Shown: one piece after another, positions 1-5,942 of the stretch
Layout of the letters: each line of letters starts with the position of its first letter
Numbering within the stretch: position 1 is the first letter of the stretch
Assembly: GCA_937957775.1 (NCBI GenBank)
Contig: CALFXV010000062.1
Location: forward strand, 1-6,676
Direction: 5' to 3'
DNA from: an uncultured Methylotenera sp.
GTDB lineage: Bacteria > Pseudomonadota > Gammaproteobacteria > Burkholderiales > Methylophilaceae
Length of the DNA: 6,676 nucleotides
The notes under the pieces: generated by a model
Seen by the model: only the letters and a program-made list of their open reading frames with translations
Databases searched by the model: none
Told to the model about the DNA's origin: nothing
Made by a program: the position numbers and the translations under genes

Positions 1-1109
1 AATTCTTCACGACGGGTGCCAGATTTGTTAACGTTGATGGCAGGGTACTGGCGTTTTTCAGCCATTTTGCGATCAAGATGGATTTCCATGTTACCGGTAC
101 CTTTAAACTCTTCATAGATAACATCATCCATGCGAGAGCCTGTGTCAACCAATGCGGTAGCAATGATGGTCAATGAGCCCCCTTCCTCAACGTTACGCGC
201 GGCACCAAAAAAGCGTTTAGGACGTTGCAGTGCATTGGCATCCACACCACCGGTTAATACTTTGCCTGATGATGGGATGACGGTGTTGTAAGCACGGGCT
301 AAACGGGTAATTGAATCCAGTAAAATCACCACGTCTTTTTTATGCTCAACCAAGCGTTTGGCTTTTTCCAATACCATTTCAGCAACTTGCACGTGGCGTG
401 TTGCAGGTTCATCAAAAGTTGAAGCCACCACTTCGCCCTTAACGGAACGGGTCATTTCGGTCACTTCCTCAGGTCGCTCGTCAATCAGCAACACGATTAA
501 AATGACATCGGGATGATTGGCGGTAATGGCGTGTGCAATGTTTTGCATCATCACGGTTTTACCACTCTTGGGGCTGGCAACCAGTAAGCCACGTTGACCG
601 CGGCCTATCGGTGCGATCATGTCGATAACTCTGCTGGTAATGTTTTCGACACCTTTAATATCACGCTCTAAGGTGAGCGGGATGGTCGGGAATAGCGGTG
701 TTAAGTTTTCAAATAAAATTTTATGCTTGGTATTTTCAGGCGCTTCACCGTTAACCACATCGACCTTAACTAAGGCGAAATAGCGTTCACCGTCTTTAGG
801 AATGCGAATTTCACCTTGTATGCTGTCGCCCGTGTGCAGATTAAAGCGGCGAATTTGCGACGGTGAAACGTATATGTCGTCAGGACCCGCAAGGTAAGAG
901 GTATCGGGTGAGCGCAAAAAGCCAAAGCCATCTTGCAATACTTCCAGGGTGCCGTCGCCAAATATGCTTTCACCTTTTTTAGCCTTGTGCTTCAAAATGG
1001 CAAAAATTAGATCTTGTTTGCGCATGCGACTAGCGTTGTCGATTTCGTCGGCAATCGCCATGTCTACTAATTCAGTAACGGGGAGATGTTTAAGGTCGGA
1101 TAAGTGCAT
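1..1109 (-). CDS. rho: Transcription termination factor Rho (C-terminus cut by window edge)
   Basis: Hexameric RNA-dependent ATPase/translocase that ends transcription at Rho-dependent sites. The 369 codons present align without indels to my memory of E. coli Rho: the N-terminal helical segment [15 protein letters not shown], the RNA-binding OB-fold with RNP1-like DGFGFLRS near residues 60-67, the Walker A motif PKSGKT with K181, K184 and T185, the Walker B region [13 protein letters not shown] near 260-270, the Q-loop [14 protein letters not shown], and the arginine finger in SGTRREE (R366). Known family length is about 419 residues, so roughly 50 C-terminal residues are missing because of the window edge, not a mutation. 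The ATG at 1109 gives the standard N-terminus; its Shine-Dalgarno is weak (GTGAG). It lies downstream of trxA, as in many Proteobacteria, behind a terminator and a C-rich leader. Confidence 0.98.
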   Translation of the reverse strand, partial: MHLSDLKHLPVTELVDMAIADEIDNASRMRKQDLIFAILKHKAKKGESIFGDGTLEVLQDGFGFLRSPDTSYLAGPDDIYVSPSQIRRFNLHTGDSIQGEIRIPKDGERYFALVKVDVVNGEAPENTKHKILFENLTPLFPTIPLTLERDIKGVENITSRVIDMIAPIGRGQRGLLVASPKSGKTVMMQNIAHAITANHPDVILIVLLIDERPEEVTEMTRSVKGEVVASTFDEPATRHVQVAEMVLEKAKRLVEHKKDVVILLDSITRLARAYNTVIPSSGKVLTGGVDANALQRPKRFFGAARNVEEGGSLTIIATALVDTGSRMDDVIYEEFKGTGNMEIHLDRKMAEKRQYPAINVNKSGTRREE

Positions 1110-1124
1110 GAAGGCTCACTAAAA

Positions 1125-1169
1125 CAAGGGTGGTCTTGGGAAGGTTGAAGCTAGGAATGGATGGGTTTG
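1125..1169 (-). promoter_or_regulatory. C-rich, G-poor rho leader, candidate rut site
   Basis: Read on the minus strand, these 45 nt between the trxA terminator and the rho start contain 20 C and only 3 G, with repeated CC and YC steps and no obvious hairpin. Known: Rho loads on C-rich, G-poor, unstructured RNA, and E. coli rho is autoregulated by termination in its own leader. I infer that this is a Rho loading site for autogenous control. It depends on transcription crossing this segment, by read-through from trxA or from a promoter I could not identify. Confidence 0.45.
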
Positions 1170-1204
1170 AAAAGTGCTTGATTTGAGGGGCTTAAATCAA
1201 GCAC
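1170..1204 (-). terminator. Intrinsic terminator downstream of trxA
   Basis: On the minus strand an 11-bp perfect stem (GTGCTTGATTT pairing with AAATCAAGCAC) with a 9-nt loop is followed directly by TTTT. It begins 30 nt after the trxA stop codon. The U-tract is short, so some read-through into rho is plausible. A second smaller hairpin (1201-1220, 7-bp stem GCACATT/AATGTGC) immediately upstream in the RNA shares four bases (1201-1204) with this stem. Confidence 0.75.
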
Positions 1205-1234
1205 ATTCTCAATAATGTGCACAGCGTAAAGGGT

Positions 1235-1561
<327 letters not shown>

Positions 1562-1608
1562 GAAAACCTCGATTTGTTTAATACTTTAAATGAATACGTA
1601 TCGTAACG

Positions 1609-1626
1609 AAAAAAACACTTTTAGTG
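1609..1626 (-). terminator. Weak terminator-like element between the DUF3579 gene and trxA
   Basis: On the minus strand a short stem CACT/AGTG with an AAA loop is followed by seven consecutive T. The U-tract is good but the four-pair stem is very weak, so this is at best an inefficient terminator 41 nt past the DUF3579 stop codon. Confidence 0.3.
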
Positions 1627-1667
1627 AAGAGCCAAATGTAAAACGGCTGCATAAAAGGGAGCTGATT

Positions 1668-1985
1668 TTATTGCGTTATGCTAATGCTGTTGCCGTTCTC
1701 ATCGACCACATTTAATTGATTCTCTTCCGCAAAATGCATGAGTTGTGCGTAACCCTCTGGGTTGACGGTTTTCAGTTTTAAATCCACCGCCAAGCAGCGC
1801 ACGCCATCCATTACTTTGGGTTTGAGGTAGGGAGAGTATTTTAATTTACGGTCTTCCCCAAAGGAAGCGTAAGTGCTGCACATGCGATCCACCCAATCGC
1901 TAGGGCGAAAGGGTTTGCCGGCGCGCGTGTTGCTTTGTATGATAATTTCGCCAGTGGTAGTGCTGGGTTTTTGATTGCTGGTCAT
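1668..1985 (-). CDS. DUF3579 domain-containing protein
   Basis: Small cytoplasmic-looking protein of 105 residues with no signal peptide or membrane segment. It matches the DUF3579 family from memory: an N-terminal strand (EIIIQSNTRAGKPFRPSDWVDRMC) with the signature KPFRPSDW, then YSPYLKPKVMDGVRCLAVDLKL, then a C-terminal helix ending ..MHFAEENQLNVVDENG. The family is mainly betaproteobacterial and its function is unknown. I prefer the ATG at 1985; an in-frame TTG at 2000 would add five residues (MASTL). Neither start has a convincing Shine-Dalgarno. The gene lies 61 nt after dolP and 106 nt before trxA on the same strand. Nothing in the context assigns a role. Confidence 0.88.
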   Translation of the reverse strand: MTSNQKPSTTTGEIIIQSNTRAGKPFRPSDWVDRMCSTYASFGEDRKLKYSPYLKPKVMDGVRCLAVDLKLKTVNPEGYAQLMHFAEENQLNVVDENGNSISITQ

Positions 1986-2046
1986 TAGGGTGCTTGCCAA
2001 TAAAAAATTAATGTCTGTTGCCTAGGGCAGTTAATTAGACGTGTAT

Positions 2047-2631
2047 TTAGGGTTGGTACTCAAATAATTTCACTACTTTACGCACGCCACTGGTGTTGCT
2101 GGCTATTTCAGTTGCAGCATCGGCTTCAGACTTTGTCACGATGCCTAGTAAGTAAACCACGTTGTTTTCGGTAATGACTTTTACGTAATTGGCGGAAAAT
2201 TTATTTTCCGTTACGAATTGCGTTTTTACCTTAGTTGTTAAGTAAGCGTCGTTACTGCGCGAGCTGATAGTCGATTTTTCACCCACAACAATTTCATTGG
2301 TGATGCCACGGATATTGGTAATGGTTTTAATCATGGTTTCGGCTTTGCTTTTCGCTTCAGCGCTTGGCGCTTCGCCAGTTAACAAGACGTTGCGGTTATA
2401 GCTGGTGACATTGACATGCGCGGTTGAGCCTAAGTTCGTTTCTATCATCTTCAGGGCTTTTAATTCGATGTTTTCATCTTCTACGTATATGCCTGAGGTG
2501 CGCCTGTCGCTAGCCATGGCCCCGCCAGCTGCTGCGCCACCGACGACTACGGGGACGCAGGCGCTGAGTTGGCTGATCAATGCTAAGGACAAGAAAAGCT
2601 TTAGGGCAATATTTTGAGTGTTTAACAGCAT
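2047..2631 (-). CDS. dolP: Outer-membrane BON-domain lipoprotein, DolP (YraP) family
   Basis: Predicted lipoprotein of 194 residues. It has a signal peptide (K11 then a hydrophobic run) ending in the lipobox LSAC, so C25 would be lipidated; V26 at +2 does not suggest inner-membrane retention. A Gly/Ala-rich linker follows, then SDRRTSGIYVEDENIE. Two BON domains occupy about residues 52-120 and 127-193, the second with YLTTKVKTQFV, NNVVYLLGIVT and SGVRKVV, all close to E. coli DolP. Known role of DolP: it binds anionic phospholipids, supports outer-membrane integrity and influences BAM. I chose the ATG at 2631 because AAGGAG lies six bases upstream. An earlier in-frame ATG at 2658 would fall within the predicted -10 element and add MHFHFKEST before the signal peptide. 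Confidence 0.93.
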   Translation of the reverse strand: MLLNTQNIALKLFLSLALISQLSACVPVVVGGAAAGGAMASDRRTSGIYVEDENIELKALKMIETNLGSTAHVNVTSYNRNVLLTGEAPSAEAKSKAETMIKTITNIRGITNEIVVGEKSTISSRSNDAYLTTKVKTQFVTENKFSANYVKVITENNVVYLLGIVTKSEADAATEIASNTSGVRKVVKLFEYQP

Positions 2632-2637
2632 GGTCGA

Positions 2638-2643
2638 CTCCTT
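2638..2643 (-). promoter_or_regulatory. Strong Shine-Dalgarno deciding the dolP start
   Basis: AAGGAG on the minus strand, six bases before the ATG at 2631. It favours the 194-residue protein over the 203-residue reading from 2658. Confidence 0.8.
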
Positions 2644-2657
2644 GAAATGAAAGTGCA

Positions 2658-2686
2658 ATTAGATGGGCGCATCTATTTTTTGCGAA
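2658..2686 (-). promoter_or_regulatory. Sigma70-like promoter of dolP with an embedded palindrome
   Basis: On the minus strand: -35 TTCGCA (2686-2681, 4/6 to consensus), 17-bp spacer, -10 TCTAAT (2663-2658, 5/6). Transcription would start near 2651, leaving a leader of about 20 nt that contains the AAGGAG. A perfect inverted repeat TAGATG-N4-CATCTA (2660-2675) overlaps the spacer and -10 and could be an operator. No sigmaE-type -35 (GGAACTT) is visible, although E. coli dolP belongs to the sigmaE regulon. Confidence 0.55.
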
Positions 2687-2697
2687 TGATACGCTTT

Positions 2698-3051
2698 TTA
2701 TGCGTCAAATGCATTACGTAACCACACTAAGTTCGCCACATCGGCTTTGTCCATCAGGATGGCGTCGAAGCGACAAGCCGTATCGCCATGCGCTTGTAAA
2801 TAATGCAATGCGGTGCGCGTAAGTTTTAATTGTTTTTGTTTGGTAATGCTGCTGCCGGCATTGCCAAATCCTAGGTTGGTTCTCAGTCTTACCTCAACGA
2901 ACACCAGGGTATTTTTATCTTGCATGATTAAATCTATCTCACCGAATTGGCAATGGTAATTCTTGACCAGCAGTTTCAGTCCTTGTTCAATCAGATAGCT
3001 GGCTGCCAAGTTTTCCGCAAGCAGCCCCGGATTGTTTTGATTGATTTTCAT
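2698..3051 (-). CDS. yraN: YraN family (UPF0102) endonuclease-fold protein
   Basis: 117-residue cytoplasmic protein of the UPF0102/YraN family, which has a restriction-endonuclease-like fold and an unsettled cellular function. Visible family motifs: an N-terminal helix (GLLAENLAASYLIEQGLKLL), GEIDLIM at about 37-43 with D40, VFVEVRLR at 50-57 with E53 and R55, SITKQKQLKL near 68-77, CRFDAILM near 93-100 and a C-terminal WLRNAFDA. The ExR in place of ExK also occurs in E. coli YraN, so it is not a defect. The start at 3051 gives the normal N-terminus but lacks a clear Shine-Dalgarno. It diverges from rsmI across 34 bp and precedes dolP by 66 bp. Confidence 0.94.
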   Translation of the reverse strand: MKINQNNPGLLAENLAASYLIEQGLKLLVKNYHCQFGEIDLIMQDKNTLVFVEVRLRTNLGFGNAGSSITKQKQLKLTRTALHYLQAHGDTACRFDAILMDKADVANLVWLRNAFDA

Positions 3052-3085
3052 AGGCGTTAGCGCTGCTTGGCGTTAAACTTCAATT

Positions 3086-3952
3086 ATGAGTGAGATGACG
3101 AAAAATACGCTGGGTACATTATATGTGGTGGCCACGCCTATCGGCAATTTAACTGATATCACCTTGCGAGCATTGGACACCTTAAAAAGTGTGGACGCCA
3201 TAGCCGCTGAGGACACGCGTCATACGGCTGGATTGTTGGGGCATTTTGCCATCAGTAAAAAACTCATAGCCGTGCACGAGCATAATGAGCATCAATCAGC
3301 GGTTAAATTGTTATTGCAATTGCAAGCCGGAGAAAATATTGCGCTGGTTACGGATGCGGGCACGCCCGGTATCAGTGACCCAGGGGCAGTGGTGGTAAAT
3401 TTTTTACGTCAAGCCGGCATCAAGGTGGTGCCCATCCCCGGAGTGAGCGCAGTGGTGACAGCTTTATCGGTGAGTGGCATAGTTCAGAATGGTTTTTTCT
3501 TTCATGGCTTTTTGCCAGCTAGTGGGGCCGCTAGGCGCCAAGTGCTTGAGGGCTTAAAAAGTCAGGCTGTGACCTTGGTTTTTTATGAGGCGCCGCATCG
3601 AATAGTGGCTAGCCTAGCCGATATGGCGCAAGTACTAGGGGCGGATAGGCGTGTGACCATCGCCCGCGAATTGACCAAAACCTTTGAGACTGTCCACACT
3701 TGCCTGTTGTCTGACGCGCAATCCTGGTTGGAGACCGATGCCAATCAGCAGCGTGGTGAGTTTGTGATTTTGGTGGAGGCGCCGCCCTTAAAGAATCAAG
3801 ATGAAATATCGGAGCAAACGACTCGCATGTTAACATTACTGCTGGCTGAATTGCCCTTAAAGCAGGCTGTTAAGTTGGCCGCCGACATAAGCCGTGAGAG
3901 AAAAAACGAATTGTACGAGTTAGCTTTGCAGCTAAAGCAATCTGAATCTTAA
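3086..3952 (+). CDS. rsmI: 16S rRNA (cytidine(1402)-2'-O)-methyltransferase
   Basis: SAM-dependent enzyme that 2'-O-methylates C1402 in the decoding centre of 16S rRNA, the partner modification to the N4-methylation by RsmH, whose gene begins at the right end of this window. The 288 residues cover the whole family: [18 protein letters not shown] (residues 13-30), [11 protein letters not shown] (41-51), [13 protein letters not shown] (88-100), [15 protein letters not shown] (117-131), [11 protein letters not shown] (141-151), VFYEAPHR (165-172), [10 protein letters not shown] (193-202), GEFVILVE (224-231), and a C-terminal helical tail [13 protein letters not shown]. This belongs to the tetrapyrrole-methylase fold (SAM site in the AGTPGISDP region). 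M1 is at 3086 and M4 at 3095; neither has a good Shine-Dalgarno. Confidence 0.97.
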   Translation: MSEMTKNTLGTLYVVATPIGNLTDITLRALDTLKSVDAIAAEDTRHTAGLLGHFAISKKLIAVHEHNEHQSAVKLLLQLQAGENIALVTDAGTPGISDPGAVVVNFLRQAGIKVVPIPGVSAVVTALSVSGIVQNGFFFHGFLPASGAARRQVLEGLKSQAVTLVFYEAPHRIVASLADMAQVLGADRRVTIARELTKTFETVHTCLLSDAQSWLETDANQQRGEFVILVEAPPLKNQDEISEQTTRMLTLLLAELPLKQAVKLAADISRERKNELYELALQLKQSES

Positions 3953-3969
3953 ATGTTAGCCATATTTCC

Positions 3970-5016
3970 ATGACCACCATCAACACATTGATCCTTACTC
4001 GCCCAGACGATTGGCATTTGCATTTGCGCGACGGCGAGGCCTTAAAGGCTGTTTTGCCCGACAGCGCTCGCCAGTTTGCTAGGGCTATCGTTATGCCTAA
4101 TTTACGCCCGCCCGTGACGAACACGGCCTTGGCTGCGGCCTACCGACAGCGTATCTTGGCGGCGCTACCAAGCTGCCTTAATTTTGAACCGCTGATGACC
4201 TTGTATCTGACCGATAACACCCGCCCAGAAGAGATTAGGGCGGCGGTGGCCAGCGGCGTAGTGCATGGTGTGAAATTTTACCCGGCTGGGGCGACCACCA
4301 ACAGCGATTCAGGGGTGACGGATTTAGGGCATTGCAGGCAAGCTTTGGCTGAAATGGAAAAGTTGGGCTTACCCTTGTTGTTGCATGCGGAAGTAACGGA
4401 CACGCAGGTGGATGTGTTTGATCGGGAGCGTGTATTTATTGAGCGGCACATGGTCGCCATTGTTAAAGACTACCCAGCATTGAAAGTGGTGTTTGAGCAC
4501 ATCACGACCAAGGATGCGGCCGATTTTGTCTTGCAGTCGCCGTCCAATGTGGCGGCCACCATTACCGCTCACCACCTATTAATGAACCGCAATGCGATGT
4601 TTGTTGGCGGCATACAGCCGCATCACTATTGCTTGCCCATATTAAAACGTGAGGAGCATCGTCAAGCTTTGCTGCGTGCCGCTACTTCTGGTAATGCTAA
4701 GTTTTTCTTGGGCACCGACAGCGCGCCGCATGCTAAGCACACCAAAGAAGCTGCTTGCGGTTGTGCTGGCATGTATACGGCTCACGCTGCCATGGAATTG
4801 TATGCCGAGGCCTTTGATGCGGTGGGTGCATTGGATAAATTGGAAGGATTCGCTAGTTTTTACGGAGCGGATTTTTATGGTTTGCCGCGCAATACTGATC
4901 GCATTCAATTGCATAGGCAAAGTTGGACCGTGCCAGCCAGCCTGCCTTTTGCCGGTGACAGCATTATCCCATTAAGGGCTGGGCAGACTATTGCATGGAA
5001 AATGCAATCGCTTTAA
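3970..5016 (+). CDS. pyrC: Dihydroorotase, class II (PyrC type)
   Basis: Zinc enzyme that interconverts carbamoyl-aspartate and dihydroorotate, the third step of pyrimidine synthesis. At 348 residues it has the same length as E. coli PyrC. All catalytic features are visible: metal ligands H16 and H18 (DDWHLHLR), the carboxylated lysine K102 (VKFYP), H139 (LLLHAE), H177 ([13 protein letters not shown]) and D250 ([14 protein letters not shown]); substrate-binding R20 and N44 (MPNLRPP); and the flexible active-site loop with T109-T110 (GATTNSDSG). The start at 3970 is 17 nt after the rsmI stop, suggesting co-transcription. The upstream sequence is poor in Shine-Dalgarno character. The TGA of a six-codon frame overlaps the ATG. 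Confidence 0.98.
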   Translation: MTTINTLILTRPDDWHLHLRDGEALKAVLPDSARQFARAIVMPNLRPPVTNTALAAAYRQRILAALPSCLNFEPLMTLYLTDNTRPEEIRAAVASGVVHGVKFYPAGATTNSDSGVTDLGHCRQALAEMEKLGLPLLLHAEVTDTQVDVFDRERVFIERHMVAIVKDYPALKVVFEHITTKDAADFVLQSPSNVAATITAHHLLMNRNAMFVGGIQPHHYCLPILKREEHRQALLRAATSGNAKFFLGTDSAPHAKHTKEAACGCAGMYTAHAAMELYAEAFDAVGALDKLEGFASFYGADFYGLPRNTDRIQLHRQSWTVPASLPFAGDSIIPLRAGQTIAWKMQSL

Positions 5017-5039
5017 GCGCCTACTTATACCTCCTGCCG

Positions 5040-5048
5040 TGTTAAACT
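5040..5048 (+). promoter_or_regulatory. Candidate extended -10 element for rnpB
   Basis: TGT followed by TAAACT (hexamer 5043-5048, 4/6 to TATAAT with a TGn extension) lies seven bases before the predicted RNA 5' end at 5055. No good -35 is found at the expected distance. pyrC ends only 38 bp before rnpB and no terminator separates them, so read-through from pyrC may also contribute. Confidence 0.4.
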
Positions 5049-5054
5049 AATTAT

Positions 5055-5460
5055 GAAGCTGGCTAGACAGTCGCCGTTCACCTTTAACTTGCCAGTTTAC
5101 TGGCATTGTTAAATGGGGAAGCCCCCTGCGGGCTCTCTCAGTGAAGGGAGGAAAGTCCGGGCTGCACAGAGCAAGATGACGGCTAACGGCCGTCCGTCGA
5201 AACCTTCAAAGGCGCAAGCCTTGGAGCATAAGGCGCGGAATAGGGCCACAGAGACGAGCGTATTAAGTTACGGTGAAACGCGGTAACCTCCATCTGCAGC
5301 AAGACCAAATAGGCTGGCATTTTTACGCAAGTAAATAAGGCGTGGTTCGCGCTGCCAGCGGGTAGGTTGCTTGAGCGCACAAGTAATTGTGCGCCTAGAT
5401 GAATGACTGTCAGCTTTAGCAATAAAGCCTACAAAACCCGGCTTATCGGCCAGCTTCACT
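5055..5460 (+). ncRNA. rnpB: RNase P RNA (bacterial type A)
   Basis: Catalytic RNA that, with RnpA protein, removes 5' leaders from pre-tRNAs. P1 is a perfect 9-bp helix, GAAGCTGGC (5055-5063) with GCCAGCTTC (5449-5457). Conserved blocks are in order: AGACAGTCGCCG, GGGAGGAAAGTCCGGGCTGC, GGAATAGGGCCACAGAGACGAG (5237-5258), GGTGAAACGCGGTAACCTCC, GCAAGACCAAATAGG, GCGGGTAGG with the GGT (5361-5363) that pairs with the tRNA CCA end, AGATGAATGACTGTC and AAAACCCGGCTTATCGG. P18 is GCGCACAA with a GTAA tetraloop (5375-5394). At about 406 nt it is longer than E. coli's 377, with enlarged P3 and P9, a very small P12, and two hairpins inside the P16/P17 domain. The exact ends are uncertain by a few bases. 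Confidence 0.97.
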
Positions 5461-5702
5461 TCTTTTATTCCCTTACTATAGTCACTGCCGATGGCTAAAC
5501 GTGGCAGTAAGTCCAATCCCCTGGTTCACCATTATTGTTTTATAGCGTGCCGCTTCATTTTGGTTGGCTAAGGGCAATTCAAATGCTTTCGGCATTATCC
5601 TCACAATCTACATTCATATAATTTCGTATGTTATTCATTTATAACGATATTATTTTTATCACAAAAACACGCTAAGTCATTGAGATATATAGAGAAAATA
5701 GC
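5461..5702. other. Gene-poor, AT-rich spacer after rnpB
   Basis: No convincing gene. Visible items: a 6-bp inverted repeat ACTGCC/GGCAGT at about 5484-5508 without a U-tract, a short hairpin AATGC/GCATT at 5582-5596, and a strongly AT-rich block from about 5600 to 5700. On the minus strand a 37-codon frame runs from 5595 to 5482 (see findings). I see no clear terminator directly after rnpB. Confidence 0.6.
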
Positions 5703-5731
5703 AAAAATGGCTTGCATTGGCCGATTTTTTT
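5703..5731 (+). terminator. Possible weak intrinsic terminator upstream of the mra promoter
   Basis: AAAAATGGC (5703-5711) pairs with GCC-(bulged G)-ATTTTT (5720-5729) around an 8-nt loop and ends in seven T (5725-5731). Only three G-C pairs support it. It might end transcripts coming from rnpB. It overlaps the predicted -35 of the mra promoter, so the two roles would compete. Confidence 0.35.
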
Positions 5732-5740
5732 ATCTATAGT
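5712..5740 (+). promoter_or_regulatory. Sigma70-like promoter of the mraZ operon
   Basis: TTGCAT (5712-5717, 3/6 to the -35 consensus), an exact 17-bp spacer, and TATAGT (5735-5740, 5/6 to the -10). Transcription would start near 5747, just before the MraZ boxes, an arrangement suited to repression by MraZ. The predicted untranslated leader is about 195 nt. A strong AT-rich tract lies upstream. Confidence 0.55.
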
Positions 5741-5749
5741 GCAACTTAG

Positions 5750-5774
5750 TGGGAAAAAGTGGGTTTATGTGGAG
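5750..5774 (+). promoter_or_regulatory. Three MraZ-binding boxes
   Basis: TGGGA (5750-5754), TGGGT (5760-5764) and TGGAG (5770-5774) are separated by exactly 5 bp each. Known: E. coli MraZ represses the mra operon by binding TGGGN repeats separated by 5 bp upstream of mraZ. The third box departs from consensus at its fourth base and lies in the 5' arm of the long leader stem. I infer autorepression of the mra/dcw operon. Confidence 0.8.
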
Positions 5775-5870
5775 AATTGTTCCTTGCTAGCGATGTTGAA
5801 AAATCATCTTCTAACATCATGTCGCTAAACTACTAAGGGTTGTTGCCGTTAGTAAGGGGTAATTCTCCAC
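5769..5870 (+). promoter_or_regulatory. Highly structured mraZ leader element
   Basis: GTGGAGAATT (5769-5778) is the exact reverse complement of AATTCTCCAC (5861-5870). Pairing continues inward without interruption to 5792/5847, giving 24 consecutive pairs of which five are G-U. Two inner hairpins, 5788-5827 (TAGCGA/TCGCTA plus a bulged TGTTGAA stem) and 5831-5854 (TACTAA/TTAGTA), compete with the inner seven or eight pairs. The element can therefore be either one long rod or a three-way junction. It is followed by the T-rich stretch TATTTTGATTTT. I do not recognise a known RNA family; it could be an attenuator, a ligand- or protein-binding leader, or a small RNA. Confidence 0.55.
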
Positions 5871-5883
5871 TATTTTGATTTTC

Positions 5884-5912
5884 GCTTTAAGTCTTGAAAT
5901 GACGCTTAAGGC
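5884..5912 (+). promoter_or_regulatory. Second hairpin in the mraZ leader
   Basis: GCTTTAAG (5884-5891) pairs with CTTAAGGC (5905-5912) over eight consecutive pairs including one G-U, and TC/GA may add two more inside beyond a bulge. No U-tract follows, so it is not a standard terminator. It ends 30 nt before the mraZ ATG and about 14 nt before the AGGA that may serve as ribosome-binding site. Confidence 0.4.
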
Positions 5913-5942
5913 TGTAATTGGACGATAGGACAACAGCAAAAA

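Noticed and set aside
770..973. A 67-residue frame inside rho
   Set aside because: It is on the same strand as rho but in another frame; the rho frame is fully conserved there.
1986..2000. TTG start of the DUF3579 gene at 2000
   Set aside because: Adds only five residues, has no Shine-Dalgarno, and a normal ATG lies at 1985 just before the conserved region.
2632..2658. Upstream ATG at 2658 for dolP
   Set aside because: It lies in the predicted -10 element and upstream of the AAGGAG that serves the ATG at 2631; the extra residues would precede a complete signal peptide.
2660..2681. Plus-strand intrinsic terminator (TAGATG/CATCTA then six T)
   Set aside because: No plus-strand gene is upstream, the stem has few G-C pairs, and the site fits better as a palindrome over the dolP promoter.
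2698..3051. Loss of the catalytic lysine in YraN (ExR instead of ExK)
   Set aside because: E. coli YraN also has VEVR at this place, so it is ordinary variation in the family.
4649..4975. A 108-residue plus-strand frame within pyrC
   Set aside because: Out of frame inside an intact, well-conserved dihydroorotase; shadow frame.
5183..5516. Minus-strand open frames across rnpB
   Set aside because: They are antisense to conserved RNase P RNA blocks, which explains their sequence; the frame from 5516 also needs a TTG start directly after a stop.
5769..5870. Miniature transposable element with 10-bp terminal inverted repeats and a possible TAT target duplication
   Set aside because: The pairing runs far inward with G-U pairs, which fits RNA structure better than simple element ends; the 3-bp duplication can be chance; and the left end coincides with the third MraZ box. 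Not fully excluded without a genome-wide repeat search.
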